Positions 54,413-62,795 of a DNA stretch of 64,000 bases are shown piece by piece. Each line of letters begins with the position of its first letter. Position 1 is the first letter of the stretch. Both the position numbers and the translations under genes were made by a program. This DNA is from an uncultured delta proteobacterium (GTDB lineage Bacteria; Desulfobacterota; Desulfobulbia; Desulfobulbales; Desulfurivibrionaceae). The stretch spans positions 124,001 to 188,000 of the forward strand of contig CAIPYE010000001.1 in NCBI GenBank assembly GCA_903869265.1, read 5' to 3'. The notes beneath the pieces were generated by a model. That model saw nothing but the letters and a program-made list of their open reading frames with translations, did no database searches and was not told where the DNA came from.

Positions 54413-55669
54413 ATGCTGCCCCAGAAATCACGTTACAAGTCTCCCTGGAAACGGTTTGCCGTCAATATCAGTCTGGTCATCCTGCTCTTCATTTCCGCGC
54501 TCTTCACCGGCATTTACTTCAACCATCAGAACACCATCGAACAAGGGCTGAGAAACCGGGGCCAAGCGCTTTTCAGCAGCCTGGTCATCACCCGAAAATG
54601 GAATGCCCTGCACGGCGGCGTCTTTGTCGAAAAAACACCGGGCATGAAGTCCAACCCCTACCTCCAGAATCCGGACATCACTGCCCGCAACGGCAAGACC
54701 TACACCAAGAAAAACCCGGCGCTGATGACCAGGGAAATCTCGGAAATCGCCGACCGTGAAGGCGCTTTCCAGTTCCACATCACCAGCCTCAAGCCGCTCA
54801 ACCCCAATAATACCCCAGACCCCTTTGAACGGCAGGCGCTCTTGAGCTTTGCCCAAGGAAAAAGTGAAGCAATCGGCAAGGAAAAGCGCGAAGGCGCCAC
54901 CTATTACCGCTACATGGCGCCGCTTTTTGTCGAAGAGGCCTGCCTCTCCTGCCATGGTGCGCAGGGATACAAACTTGGCGATGTGCGCGGCGGCATCAGC
55001 GTCCGCTTCAATATTGAGGGAATGGAACGCGCCCTGATGCTGAACAGGCTGCTCCTTGGCCTGCTGTTCGCGGTGACGCTGGCCTCTTTCCTGGGAATCG
55101 TCCTCCGCCTGGTTGTTGCGCTCCAGAAAAAACTGCTGGCAGCGGAAGAACTCATCCGGGAGATGGCGACAACCGATTACCTGACCAAGTTGAAGAACCG
55201 CCGTTTTCTGCTCACCCGCCTCCGGGAGGAACTCGGCCGCGCCAGCCGCTACCGTCATCCCATTTCCTGCATCTTTTTTGATGCGGATCATTTCAAACGG
55301 GTTAATGACACCTACGGTCATGAAGCTGGCGATACAGTGCTGAAAACGATCAGCGCCACGGCCCAGGAGCAGTGCCGCCAGACCGACATCCTCGGTCGTT
55401 ACGGCGGGGAGGAATTTCTTATGATCTTGCCGGAAACCGATTTGGAGCAGGCTGGTGCTCTGGCGGAACGTCTGCGGCAAGCCATCGAGAATCAGACCAG
55501 CATCGCCGACCAGCACCATCTCCGGGTCACCGCCACCTTCGGCGTGGCGTGCTATTCCCCCGAAACTACAGCCGTCCAGCCTAATTTGTCCGATTTTATC
55601 AAGCAGGCAGACACTGCCATGCTCGAAGCCAAAAAAGCCGGGCGCAACCGCGTCGGCATCGCGGCCTGA
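54413..55669 (+). CDS. Diguanylate cyclase with heme-binding DUF3365 (Tll0287-like) sensor domain
   Basis: 418 residues. The first membrane helix (about 18-38, LVILLFISALFTGIYF) leads into a periplasmic domain of about 165 residues. It contains a single CLSCHG motif near residue 181, the c-type heme site of DUF3365/Tll0287-like proteins, followed by GDVRGGISVRF. A second helix (about 210-232) precedes the GGDEF domain (about 255-415) with RYGGEEFLMILPE and an RQTD inhibitory site. The design suggests that cyclic di-GMP synthesis responds to heme redox state or a gas ligand in the periplasm. It follows the simpler cyclase by 68 bases on the same strand. Confidence 0.9.
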   Translation: MLPQKSRYKSPWKRFAVNISLVILLFISALFTGIYFNHQNTIEQGLRNRGQALFSSLVITRKWNALHGGVFVEKTPGMKSNPYLQNPDITARNGKTYTKKNPALMTREISEIADREGAFQFHITSLKPLNPNNTPDPFERQALLSFAQGKSEAIGKEKREGATYYRYMAPLFVEEACLSCHGAQGYKLGDVRGGISVRFNIEGMERALMLNRLLLGLLFAVTLASFLGIVLRLVVALQKKLLAAEELIREMATTDYLTKLKNRRFLLTRLREELGRASRYRHPISCIFFDADHFKRVNDTYGHEAGDTVLKTISATAQEQCRQTDILGRYGGEEFLMILPETDLEQAGALAERLRQAIENQTSIADQHHLRVTATFGVACYSPETTAVQPNLSDFIKQADTAMLEAKKAGRNRVGIAA

Positions 55670-55848
55670 AAGTAAGAGCATCAGCGCCGTGAAAGAGAGG
55701 TTGTCCGAACCTTCCATGACCGGCAGACGGGTATTGTCTATTATGGAATGGCCTTCCGGAGTAAACGGAAGGAAGAGGATGAATTGACCCGCATCCGCCA
55801 ACGCGAGCGGAATTGCTGCGCAAAGAACTGCCAGCTTAAAAAATACGT

Positions 55849-56928
55849 TTACGCCTTGCCGCGCCGGAAGCCGATGGTGGCGACAGTGCCCTTGCCTTCT
55901 TCGCTGTCCAGCTGAAACGAGCAGCCGGGGTGATCCTCGATAATCCTTTTGGAGATACAGAGGCCTAGGCCGGTTCCCTGTTCCTTCGTGGTGAAGAAAG
56001 GCAGGAATATTCTTTTTTTAATCTCCTCGGGAATCCCCTCCCCGGTGTCCGTCACGTCGACCTCCACCAGCTTTTCCTGCACCCTGGTGGTGACCACGAC
56101 CTTCCCCCCCGGCGAAGTCGCTTCAATCGCGTTCTTCACCAGGTTCAACAACACCTGCTTTATCTTCTCCCGGTCCACCTCAACCACGACATCGGTGGTG
56201 GGCGCAAAAAGGATGTCGATCCCCTTGCCGCCGGAATAGGAATGCGCCAGATCAACGACCTCTTCAAGGAGTTCATTCAGGGAAATTCCGGCAAGATTAA
56301 GCTGGGGTGGCTTATACAACTCTTTGAGGCCGGCAAGCAGATGTTCCAGGCGTGTGACTTCATCGACGATAATGGTCAGCTTGGCCCTGTCTTTCTCCAC
56401 GGTTGCCTTCTTCAAAAGCTGCCGGGCAAAGCCGCCAATCATGATGAGCGGATTTTTTATCTCATGGTTGATCTCAGCCACGGTCTGGCCAAGCGCGGCC
56501 AAACGCTCGTTTTGGGCAAGACGGTCTTCCAGGTTCCTGGTGTCGGAAAGATCCCTGACCAGCCCGGTAAAATAGAGCTGCCCATCAATATCCGCCACGG
56601 AAAACGAGATGGAGGATGGGAAGGTCTCCCCGTTTTTACGGGCCACCGTCAGTTCCGTTTCATGCCCTATCAAGGTTGCCTCGCCGGTTCGGACGTAGCG
56701 TGCCACTGCCAGCTCATGTCCGGCCCGGCACATGGGGGTCAGAATTTTCATGAGATTCTGGCCGAGAACCTCCGCCCGGTCATATCCGAACATCCTCTCC
56801 GCCGCCTTGTTGAAAAAAATCACCGTGGAGTTTTCATCAATGGTGACAAAAGCCTCGTTGGTGTTTTCAACCGCGTTCTTGAGAATGACAAACTGCTTCT
56901 GCATCTCTGCCGCCGTTTCTTCAGCCAT
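55849..56928 (-). CDS. Soluble PAS-domain sensor histidine kinase
   Basis: 359 residues. A PAS domain (about 10-125, LKNAVENTNEAFVTIDENST) and a HisKA with INHEIKNPLIMIGGF precede an ATPase with NLVKNAIEATSP, DTGEGIPEEI and GTGLGLCISKRI. There is no membrane helix, so it senses a cytoplasmic signal. ATG 56928 is chosen with a G run just upstream; ATG 56940 would add MGGG. The gene is downstream of the small 71-residue gene and the response-regulator diguanylate cyclase on the same strand, so the cyclase is the likely partner, although a 58-base gap separates the kinase from the small gene. Confidence 0.9.
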   Translation of the reverse strand: MAEETAAEMQKQFVILKNAVENTNEAFVTIDENSTVIFFNKAAERMFGYDRAEVLGQNLMKILTPMCRAGHELAVARYVRTGEATLIGHETELTVARKNGETFPSSISFSVADIDGQLYFTGLVRDLSDTRNLEDRLAQNERLAALGQTVAEINHEIKNPLIMIGGFARQLLKKATVEKDRAKLTIIVDEVTRLEHLLAGLKELYKPPQLNLAGISLNELLEEVVDLAHSYSGGKGIDILFAPTTDVVVEVDREKIKQVLLNLVKNAIEATSPGGKVVVTTRVQEKLVEVDVTDTGEGIPEEIKKRIFLPFFTTKEQGTGLGLCISKRIIEDHPGCSFQLDSEEGKGTVATIGFRRGKA

Positions 56929-56998
56929 TCCCCCCCCCATCAGAGCACAGATTACAAAAAGCTCGTCCGATGCTGCTTCTCCTGCCGTATTCCGAAAA

Positions 56999-57214
56999 TT
57001 ATTCCTTTACCGCTATCCCTTTTTTTCTCAGATCGCTGACAACTGCCCGGATCTGTTTTTCATTACAATCATCAATCTGATAAACATTCTTCATCCCATC
57101 CAGAAAATAGAGGGTCAACCGATCCCCGCCGCCCAATTCGGCGCTTCGAATATGATTCGCGTCGAGCCAGGGTTTCAGCTCTTCCATAAAATCATGCAGG
57201 CTGCATTGTTTCAT
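56999..57214 (-). CDS. Small protein of unknown function
   Basis: 71 residues. ATG 57214 has GAGGAGGAAG 6 bases upstream, which strongly supports translation. The text (LHDFMEELKPWLDANHIRSA, LTLYFLDGMKNVYQIDDC) suggests a small alpha/beta protein without a signal peptide. No family was recognised. It lies between the response-regulator cyclase (33 bases upstream) and the PAS kinase, so a role as a connector in that signalling unit is possible, but this is inference only. Confidence 0.7.
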   Translation of the reverse strand: MKQCSLHDFMEELKPWLDANHIRSAELGGGDRLTLYFLDGMKNVYQIDDCNEKQIRAVVSDLRKKGIAVKE

Positions 57215-57247
57215 TCTCTTCCTCCTCGCACCAATGGTTGTTACGAA

Positions 57248-58240
57248 TCACCGACAATCAAGAGCCACCTTGATCCGGTTGCCCCCTTCACCCTTGGCCA
57301 GATAAAGCGCCCCCTCCGCAGCAACTATCAGCCCCTGCATATCCGAACCACGGCAGGGTTCTGCGGTTGCCAGGCCGATGCTCACCGCCAGGCTCACCCC
57401 CATTGACGCCCCCCCACAGCCGATAGCCAGCGCGGCCATCTGCTCCATGAATTCATGGGCCACGACCAGGGCTCCGCCATTGGGGGTATTGGGCAAAATG
57501 GCGGCAAATTCCTCACCGCCATAACGGACCACGGTATCCCCGGCCCGTTTGAGAACACAGCGCAGGACGTCGGCCACTTTCCGCAGGCATTCGTCGCCCT
57601 TGTCCCGTCCATGGGTTTCGTTAAATTTCTTGAAATCGTCCAGATCCACCATGAGCAGGGAAAGAGGAACCGCATCCCGCCTGGCCCGATTCCATTCCCT
57701 GACCAAAATTTCATCGAAATAACGACGATTGCCCACCTCGGTGAGGTTGTCGCGCGGCACCATGTGCATCAGGCGGCGGTTCATGATATCCAGTTGGCGG
57801 GTAAGCTCGACCAGCTCCTGCTCCCGAGCCTTGCGCCGATCGGTTTCCCGCTTCAGTTTCAGGGCGGCGCGAACCCTGGCCAGCAGTTCAATCTCCTTGA
57901 CCGGCTTGATGATATAGTCTGTCGCACCCATGGCGAAGGCCTGGGCCAGCGCCTCTTCATCATCACGGATCGTGACCATGATCACCGGAATATCCCGCAG
58001 CCCATCCTGCGCCTTTATCCGTTGACAAGCCTCTATGCCGTCCATGCCCGGCATCATGACATCCATGAGGATGAGATCAATCCTTTTCTCCTCTGCCTCG
58101 GCCGCCTCGGTTGAGGCCAGCATTTCCAGAGCCTCCTGGCCGCTTCTGACGCAATAAATGTCCGAATATCCTTCCTGCTGGAGCATTTCCTCAAGCAGCA
58201 TCAGGTTTACAGGAATATCATCAACAATAAGAATTGCCAT
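57248..58240 (-). CDS. Response regulator diguanylate cyclase (PleD-like: REC-GGDEF)
   Basis: 330 residues. The receiver domain (about 1-135) has ILIVDDIPVNLMLL, the phosphoacceptor Asp in LILMDVMMPGMDG and the switch Lys in DYIIKPVKEIELL. A helical linker leads to the GGDEF domain (about 170-330) with RYGGEEFAAILPN and an RAGD inhibitory site. Phosphorylation should dimerise it and turn on cyclic di-GMP synthesis. ATG 58240 is chosen with GGGGTGA upstream; a GTG at 58246 is in the same frame. It is divergent from the Nudix gene. Confidence 0.93.
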   Translation of the reverse strand: MAILIVDDIPVNLMLLEEMLQQEGYSDIYCVRSGQEALEMLASTEAAEAEEKRIDLILMDVMMPGMDGIEACQRIKAQDGLRDIPVIMVTIRDDEEALAQAFAMGATDYIIKPVKEIELLARVRAALKLKRETDRRKAREQELVELTRQLDIMNRRLMHMVPRDNLTEVGNRRYFDEILVREWNRARRDAVPLSLLMVDLDDFKKFNETHGRDKGDECLRKVADVLRCVLKRAGDTVVRYGGEEFAAILPNTPNGGALVVAHEFMEQMAALAIGCGGASMGVSLAVSIGLATAEPCRGSDMQGLIVAAEGALYLAKGEGGNRIKVALDCR

Positions 58241-58393
58241 TTTCACCCCGATATCTTAAGGCAAGAGCTGTGAACAGGCGCCGCTTGGACGCACCTCTTT
58301 GCCCTGCATGGAATCATGGTATAGAATCATGTAGGATTTTAAAAGAGACAAAAATCTTTTCAACCTTTTGCTTTTCCCGACAACAGGACGGAC

Positions 58394-58882
58394 ATGACCT
58401 ACACGCCCATCATCGGAACCCTTGGCTACATTCTTTCTCCAGACCGGACCCAGACCCTTCTTGTCCATCGCAATGCCCGGCCGGACGACGCCCACCTGGG
58501 CAAATACAACGGACTTGGCGGCAAAATGCGGCCAGACGAGGATGTTCTTGCCTGCCTCACCAGGGAAATCAAGGAAGAAGCCGGGATCGACTGCAAGGAT
58601 ATCCTGTTGCGCGGGACCATCAACTGGCCCGGCTTCGGCCCGCACGGGGAAGACTGGTTGGGATTTATCTTCCGGATCGACCGCTTCCACGGCACGCCCT
58701 TCCCCGAAAATGAAGAAGGGGCGCTCGCCTGGCACCCCATTGATCAACTGCATCTCCTGCCGATGTGGGAAGGAGACCGCTATTTTCTACCTCTGGTTTT
58801 TGACTCCGATCCCAGAATCTTCCATGGCCATCTTCCGTACAAAGACGGCCAGCCGCTGAGCTGGAACTTCACCAGAATCTGA
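58394..58882 (+). CDS. Nudix hydrolase, MutT / 8-oxo-dGTP diphosphatase-like
   Basis: 162 residues. A complete Nudix box runs at about 43-65, with GKMRPDE and REIKEEAGI matching Gx5Ex7REUxEExGU. The YNGLGGKMRPDED context and the C-terminal ALAWHPIDQLHLLPMW resemble the MTH1/YtkD subgroup that hydrolyses oxidised purine nucleotides. Substrate choice is inferred. MutY is encoded 5 kb away and could act on the same damage. It converges on the cytochrome gene with a GCTCCCGG/CCGGGAGC hairpin between. Confidence 0.88.
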   Translation: MTYTPIIGTLGYILSPDRTQTLLVHRNARPDDAHLGKYNGLGGKMRPDEDVLACLTREIKEEAGIDCKDILLRGTINWPGFGPHGEDWLGFIFRIDRFHGTPFPENEEGALAWHPIDQLHLLPMWEGDRYFLPLVFDSDPRIFHGHLPYKDGQPLSWNFTRI

Positions 58883-58890
58883 TTGTTCTC

Positions 58891-58907
58891 GCTCCCGGAC
58901 CGGGAGC
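58891..58907. terminator. Palindromic hairpin between convergent Nudix and cytochrome genes
   Basis: GCTCCCGG, one base, CCGGGAGC. No T run follows on either strand, so it is at best a weak bidirectional terminator or an RNA 3'-end stabiliser. Confidence 0.4.
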
Positions 58908-58919
58908 AGCCAGGGCTTA

Positions 58920-59333
58920 TCAGCCACAGCTCTTTGCAGACCTTGGATCCCAGGTATCATAGGCTTTGCTGTACAGGTAATCGTTCACATACATCAATTC
59001 TTCGGATGAAAGCTTTGCCCAGGCACCATCCTTGGCGCAACGTACGTCTTTCTTGTAAAATACTGTATTCCAGCCCCGCATGGTCCGCGAATCCTCATTC
59101 AGGTACCGGGCACCCCGTTCGTTCCCCCTAAAATGACAGCTTTTGCAATTGCTTTTGTACAGATTATACCCCTCCCAGGTGTTTTTGTACTCCAGGGCCC
59201 GGCTGGTTTGGGTTGCCGGATCGAAACGGTAGGCCGTCTCGCCGCCTTCATCATCGGCAAGCACCCCGGTCAAAGGCAGCAATGCCAAAAATGCCACCAT
59301 TACGGTAAGAACGACAGCAATCTTTTTTATCAT
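58920..59333 (-). CDS. Periplasmic monoheme c-type cytochrome
   Basis: 137 residues. A signal peptide (about 1-26, MIKKIAVVLTVMVAFLALLP) is followed by one heme motif, CKSCH, at 63-67 in NLYKSNCKSCHFRG. The rest is aromatic-rich (MRGWNTVFYKKDV, SEELMYVNDYLYSK), as in small class I-type cytochromes, and two further Cys (RCAKDG, KSCG) could form a disulfide. It would carry electrons in the periplasm, perhaps for the octaheme cytochrome or a membrane complex. The start has AGGAGG upstream. A weak sigma-54-like element is seen at 59449-59463 and a GGGCAGG hairpin near 59368-59402 in the leader. Neither is strong. Confidence 0.85.
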   Translation of the reverse strand: MIKKIAVVLTVMVAFLALLPLTGVLADDEGGETAYRFDPATQTSRALEYKNTWEGYNLYKSNCKSCHFRGNERGARYLNEDSRTMRGWNTVFYKKDVRCAKDGAWAKLSSEELMYVNDYLYSKAYDTWDPRSAKSCG

Positions 59334-59620
59334 TTTTCAACCTCCTGTCTTGTGTTTGGAACAACCCGGGCAGGCAAGACATATGATCTCCAACCTGCCC
59401 CTTAAACCCACCGGTATCTCGTTCGGCTTTCGCTTTCCACGTTTTTACGCACAATTCATACCACGATGTGGCATAAGTCGCTAAGAATTATTCCCCGCAC
59501 CACATCTTCCCCACGCCCCCCCTTATTCCCCGCCGCCTAGGGGAACAACCGCCCTTATTAACCATCTGATAAAACTCGATAAAGATATTGTTTTTGCCTT
59601 ATTTTTCATGTTTATACTGA

Positions 59621-62600
59621 ATGCATTCTTTATTGTCTCTCTTGGACCACGGAAAAACAAGGCCAATAATCATGCTGTCATGCACACGCTGGGTTCTCTT
59701 GCTCGCCAGATTAATGAAGGGGCGTTGCCTCCATGGCTTTGCGCTTTTTTGCCTTCTGATGGCCCCAACGGCTGTCCGGGCCATGCCAACGTCGGTGATT
59801 ATTGCCCCGGGACAAGGCTCTTATTCCCTGGGAAGACATCTCGAACTGCTTGAAGATCCGAGCAAAAATTTGACGATCACCGACATCGTTTCAGGGCAGG
59901 CAAAGTCCCGATTTATCCCCTCCACCGCCGACACTCCCAGCTTCGGCTTTACCTCTTCGGCTGTCTGGGCTCGTTTTACCGTAAAAAACAGCCTCCCCCA
60001 TTCCGTGGAATACTTTCTCGAAGCAAAATACCCTCTTCTTGACCACATAGATTTGTATACCCCCACCGACACCGACGGTTTCACCGTTCTCAAGGCTGGC
60101 GACACCCTTCCTTTCACCCAAAGGATCATCCAGCACAAGAATAATATTTTCCCAATCAGACTCGCACCCGGGGAAGAGAAAACCCTGTACCTACGCTGTG
60201 AGACGACAAGCTCCCTGAACCTGCCGCTCATCCTGCAATCCCCTGCCTGCCTGGCCGAAGAAATCAGCCTGGAGCAGACCCTGCTGGGCATCTATTACGG
60301 CATCCTGCTGGTCATGATGATCTATAATTTCTTCATCTATCTCGGCCTCAAGGACAGCACCTATCTATATTATGTCCTTTTTGTCTTCACCTACATGCTG
60401 TTCCAATTGAGCCTTAATGGCATGGCTTTCCAGTATTTCTGGCCTCACCAGATCTGGTGGGCCAATAACTGCACGCCCTTGTTCATTTTCCTCGCCTACA
60501 TCTTCGCCACCCAGTTCACGCGGAACATTCTCGACACCGCAAGAAACATCCCCCGCATTGACACCATTCTCCAGGCAGGTCTCATCCTTTCCGTAATTGG
60601 CGCAACCCTGGCCCTTTTTGTCGGCTACAATCTGAGCATCCGTTTGGCGACCCTGATGAGCCTGACCGTGATTGCCCTGATCGTTGCCGGCTTTATCTGC
60701 ATGCTCAAGGGCTACCGCCCGGCCCGTTATTATTTCCTGGCCTGGTCTGTCTCCATGCTGGGGGTGACGGTGTATGCCCTGAAAACCTTCGGCGTCCTGC
60801 CCCACACCTTCATCACCCACTGGGGCATCCAGATCGGTTCTGCCTGGGAGGTCATTCTGCTGTCCATGGGGCTCGCCGATCGTTTCCAGCTCATGAAACA
60901 AGAAAAGGAACAGATGCAGACCGTCTATGCCCAAAAACTCGAAGAAGCCCACGGCGAGCTGGAAAAATCCTTCCATGATCTGGAACAGTTTAAAAACTCC
61001 CTGGAGGCCTTGGTCAAAGATCGCACGGCAGACCTGAGCCGGGTCAATGAAAGCCTTGCCAGGGAAGTCAGGGACCGGCAAAAGGCGGAAGCACGGGCAG
61101 AAGCGGCCAGCAAGGCGAAATCCCAGTTTCTCGCCTCCATGAGTCACGAGATCCGCACCCCGATGAACGCCATCCTCGGCATGGCGAACATGGCGGCAAA
61201 GATGGCGGAAACAACAAAACTGCAACAGTATCTCGCCATTATCCAGGACTCCGGCAAGGCGTTGCTTGCACTGATCAACGACATCCTCGATTTCTCAAAG
61301 ATCGAAGCGGGTCGCCTTGATCTCGAATGCGCCAATTTTGATCTGCGGGAAACTGTGGAGAGCCTTGCGGACCTGTTCGGCAAACAGGCTGCCGACAAAG
61401 GCCTTGAATTGCTGATCAGCGTGGACGGCAACACACCCTGCGCCATGGTGGGAGACCCCCTCCGGTTGCGGCAGATCCTGATCAATCTTGTCAACAACGC
61501 CATCAAATTTACGAAAAAAGGCGAAGTCGCCATCACGGCACGCTGTGAAAAACAGAACAATGACCAGGCAGTGCTGCATTTTTCCGTGCGGGATACCGGC
61601 AGCGGCATCAACCATGCCCAGATCAGGCAGATCTTCAGCGAATACATTCAGGCGGACAGCTCTACCTCCAGGCAGTACGGGGGAACCGGTCTTGGTCTTG
61701 CCATCAGCAGGCAACTGGTCTCTCTCATGGGCGGAGAAATAAGCGCCGAGAGCGAACCGGGCAAGGGCAGCGCCTTCCATTTCACCATCAACGTACAGCT
61801 GCAACCCCCGGAAAAACAACACCCCCTGATTCTTCCGTCCTCGAGTTCCGGGGCCAGGGTTCTGGTGGCGACAGACCATCCTGCCCTGCGGGAAACCTTG
61901 CTTTGCATGCTCTCCGATTTCGGTTGCAGGGCCGAACCCATCCCGCGCTCGCAAACAGATGGTTCGCCCAGGCCCATCATTGCCCAACTAACCCGGAACC
62001 ATGCGCTCCTTGTTCTCGACAGCTCCCTGGCCGGGCTTGAATTGCCTTTTTTCCTGAAAGAACGCCACGCCACCCCGCCGGACGGTCTTGCAAATCCGGT
62101 CATAATCCTCACTCAGCTCGACACGGAAACAGCCCTTGAAGGCTTCAAGAACTGCCCTGGGATCATCCTTCTGAGCAAGCCGATCAAGCAATCGTACCTG
62201 TACGAAACAATTGCCTCCTGCCTCGGAAAAAACCCACCCGCCAGCCCCATTTTTTCTCCGGCGAAAAGCGACAAAAAACAGTTCAAACCCCTGATCGGCA
62301 AAAAGGTGCTGGTGGTCGAGGACGAACCGATAAACCAGATGGTGACAAGTCAACTCTTGACAAGAGTCGGCATTCTGGTTGATATAGCGGGCAACGGTCA
62401 GGAGGCGCTCAACGCACTGCAAGGCAAAACCTATGATGCAGTGCTGATGGATGTCATGATGCCGGAGATGGACGGGCTGGCCGCGACCCGGGCTATCCGC
62501 CAGACCTTGCGGCTTGACCTGCCCATCATCGCCCTCACCGCCAACGCCATTAAAGGCGACCGGGAAAAATGCCTTGAAGCCGGCATGGACGAATATTTGA

Positions 62601-62659
62601 CCAAACCCACGGAAATAGAGCTCCTGTACCAGACCCTGGAAAGACTGATGGTATCGTAA
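59621..62659 (+). CDS. Hybrid sensor histidine kinase with 7TMR-DISM sensor
   Basis: 1012 residues. After a signal-like segment (about 32-54), a periplasmic 7TMR-DISMED2 domain (about 60-205) and seven membrane helices (about 222-425, LLGIYYGILLVMMIYNFFIY) follow. A coiled coil (about 427-500) leads to the HisKA H-box FLASMSHEIRTPMNAILGM, the ATPase with NAIKFTKKGE and GTGLGLAISRQL, and a degenerate receiver (about 745-870, ALLVLDSSLAG). A full receiver (about 890-1010) has VVEDEPINQ and LMDVMMPEMDG. DISM sensors are thought to detect carbohydrates or other small molecules. ATG 59621 lacks a ribosome site; ATG 59672 has AAGG 10 bases upstream. A terminator follows. Confidence 0.93.
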   Translation: MHSLLSLLDHGKTRPIIMLSCTRWVLLLARLMKGRCLHGFALFCLLMAPTAVRAMPTSVIIAPGQGSYSLGRHLELLEDPSKNLTITDIVSGQAKSRFIPSTADTPSFGFTSSAVWARFTVKNSLPHSVEYFLEAKYPLLDHIDLYTPTDTDGFTVLKAGDTLPFTQRIIQHKNNIFPIRLAPGEEKTLYLRCETTSSLNLPLILQSPACLAEEISLEQTLLGIYYGILLVMMIYNFFIYLGLKDSTYLYYVLFVFTYMLFQLSLNGMAFQYFWPHQIWWANNCTPLFIFLAYIFATQFTRNILDTARNIPRIDTILQAGLILSVIGATLALFVGYNLSIRLATLMSLTVIALIVAGFICMLKGYRPARYYFLAWSVSMLGVTVYALKTFGVLPHTFITHWGIQIGSAWEVILLSMGLADRFQLMKQEKEQMQTVYAQKLEEAHGELEKSFHDLEQFKNSLEALVKDRTADLSRVNESLAREVRDRQKAEARAEAASKAKSQFLASMSHEIRTPMNAILGMANMAAKMAETTKLQQYLAIIQDSGKALLALINDILDFSKIEAGRLDLECANFDLRETVESLADLFGKQAADKGLELLISVDGNTPCAMVGDPLRLRQILINLVNNAIKFTKKGEVAITARCEKQNNDQAVLHFSVRDTGSGINHAQIRQIFSEYIQADSSTSRQYGGTGLGLAISRQLVSLMGGEISAESEPGKGSAFHFTINVQLQPPEKQHPLILPSSSSGARVLVATDHPALRETLLCMLSDFGCRAEPIPRSQTDGSPRPIIAQLTRNHALLVLDSSLAGLELPFFLKERHATPPDGLANPVIILTQLDTETALEGFKNCPGIILLSKPIKQSYLYETIASCLGKNPPASPIFSPAKSDKKQFKPLIGKKVLVVEDEPINQMVTSQLLTRVGILVDIAGNGQEALNALQGKTYDAVLMDVMMPEMDGLAATRAIRQTLRLDLPIIALTANAIKGDREKCLEAGMDEYLTKPTEIELLYQTLERLMVS

Positions 62660-62724
62660 AAATGAAAAGCAGCCACAGGTCCGCGACACGAAATTGAAAA
62701 CTTACAGTACACCAACCGTCTCCG

Positions 62725-62760
62725 GTCGCGATGCTTCCTGCTGCAATCGCGACTCTTTTT
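62725..62760 (+). terminator. Rho-independent terminator of the hybrid kinase gene
   Basis: GTCGCGAT (62725-62732) and ATCGCGAC (62746-62753) form an 8-bp stem followed by TCTTTTT. Confidence 0.8.
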
Positions 62761-62795
62761 GAGCAATTCAAACAAAAATTAACCGCCATGCGACC

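Noticed and set aside
55676-55915. An open plus-strand frame of 79 codons after the heme cyclase gene, with protein-like text (TGIVYYGMAFRSKRKEEDEL)
   Set aside because: It has no good start codon or ribosome site and its end overlaps the PAS kinase antisense. It could be a gene remnant, but the evidence is too thin to list.
59334-59460. Possible cyclic di-GMP (GEMM) riboswitch before the monoheme cytochrome, because of a GCGAAAGCC segment
   Set aside because: The conserved CACGCACAGGGCAAACC part and the paired second arm of GEMM-I are missing.
59449-59463. Sigma-54 promoter before the monoheme cytochrome (TGGTAT-N5-GTGC)
   Set aside because: Spacing is right, but three consensus bases are wrong (C4, C6 and the first T of TTGC). 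It is mentioned only in the gene entry.
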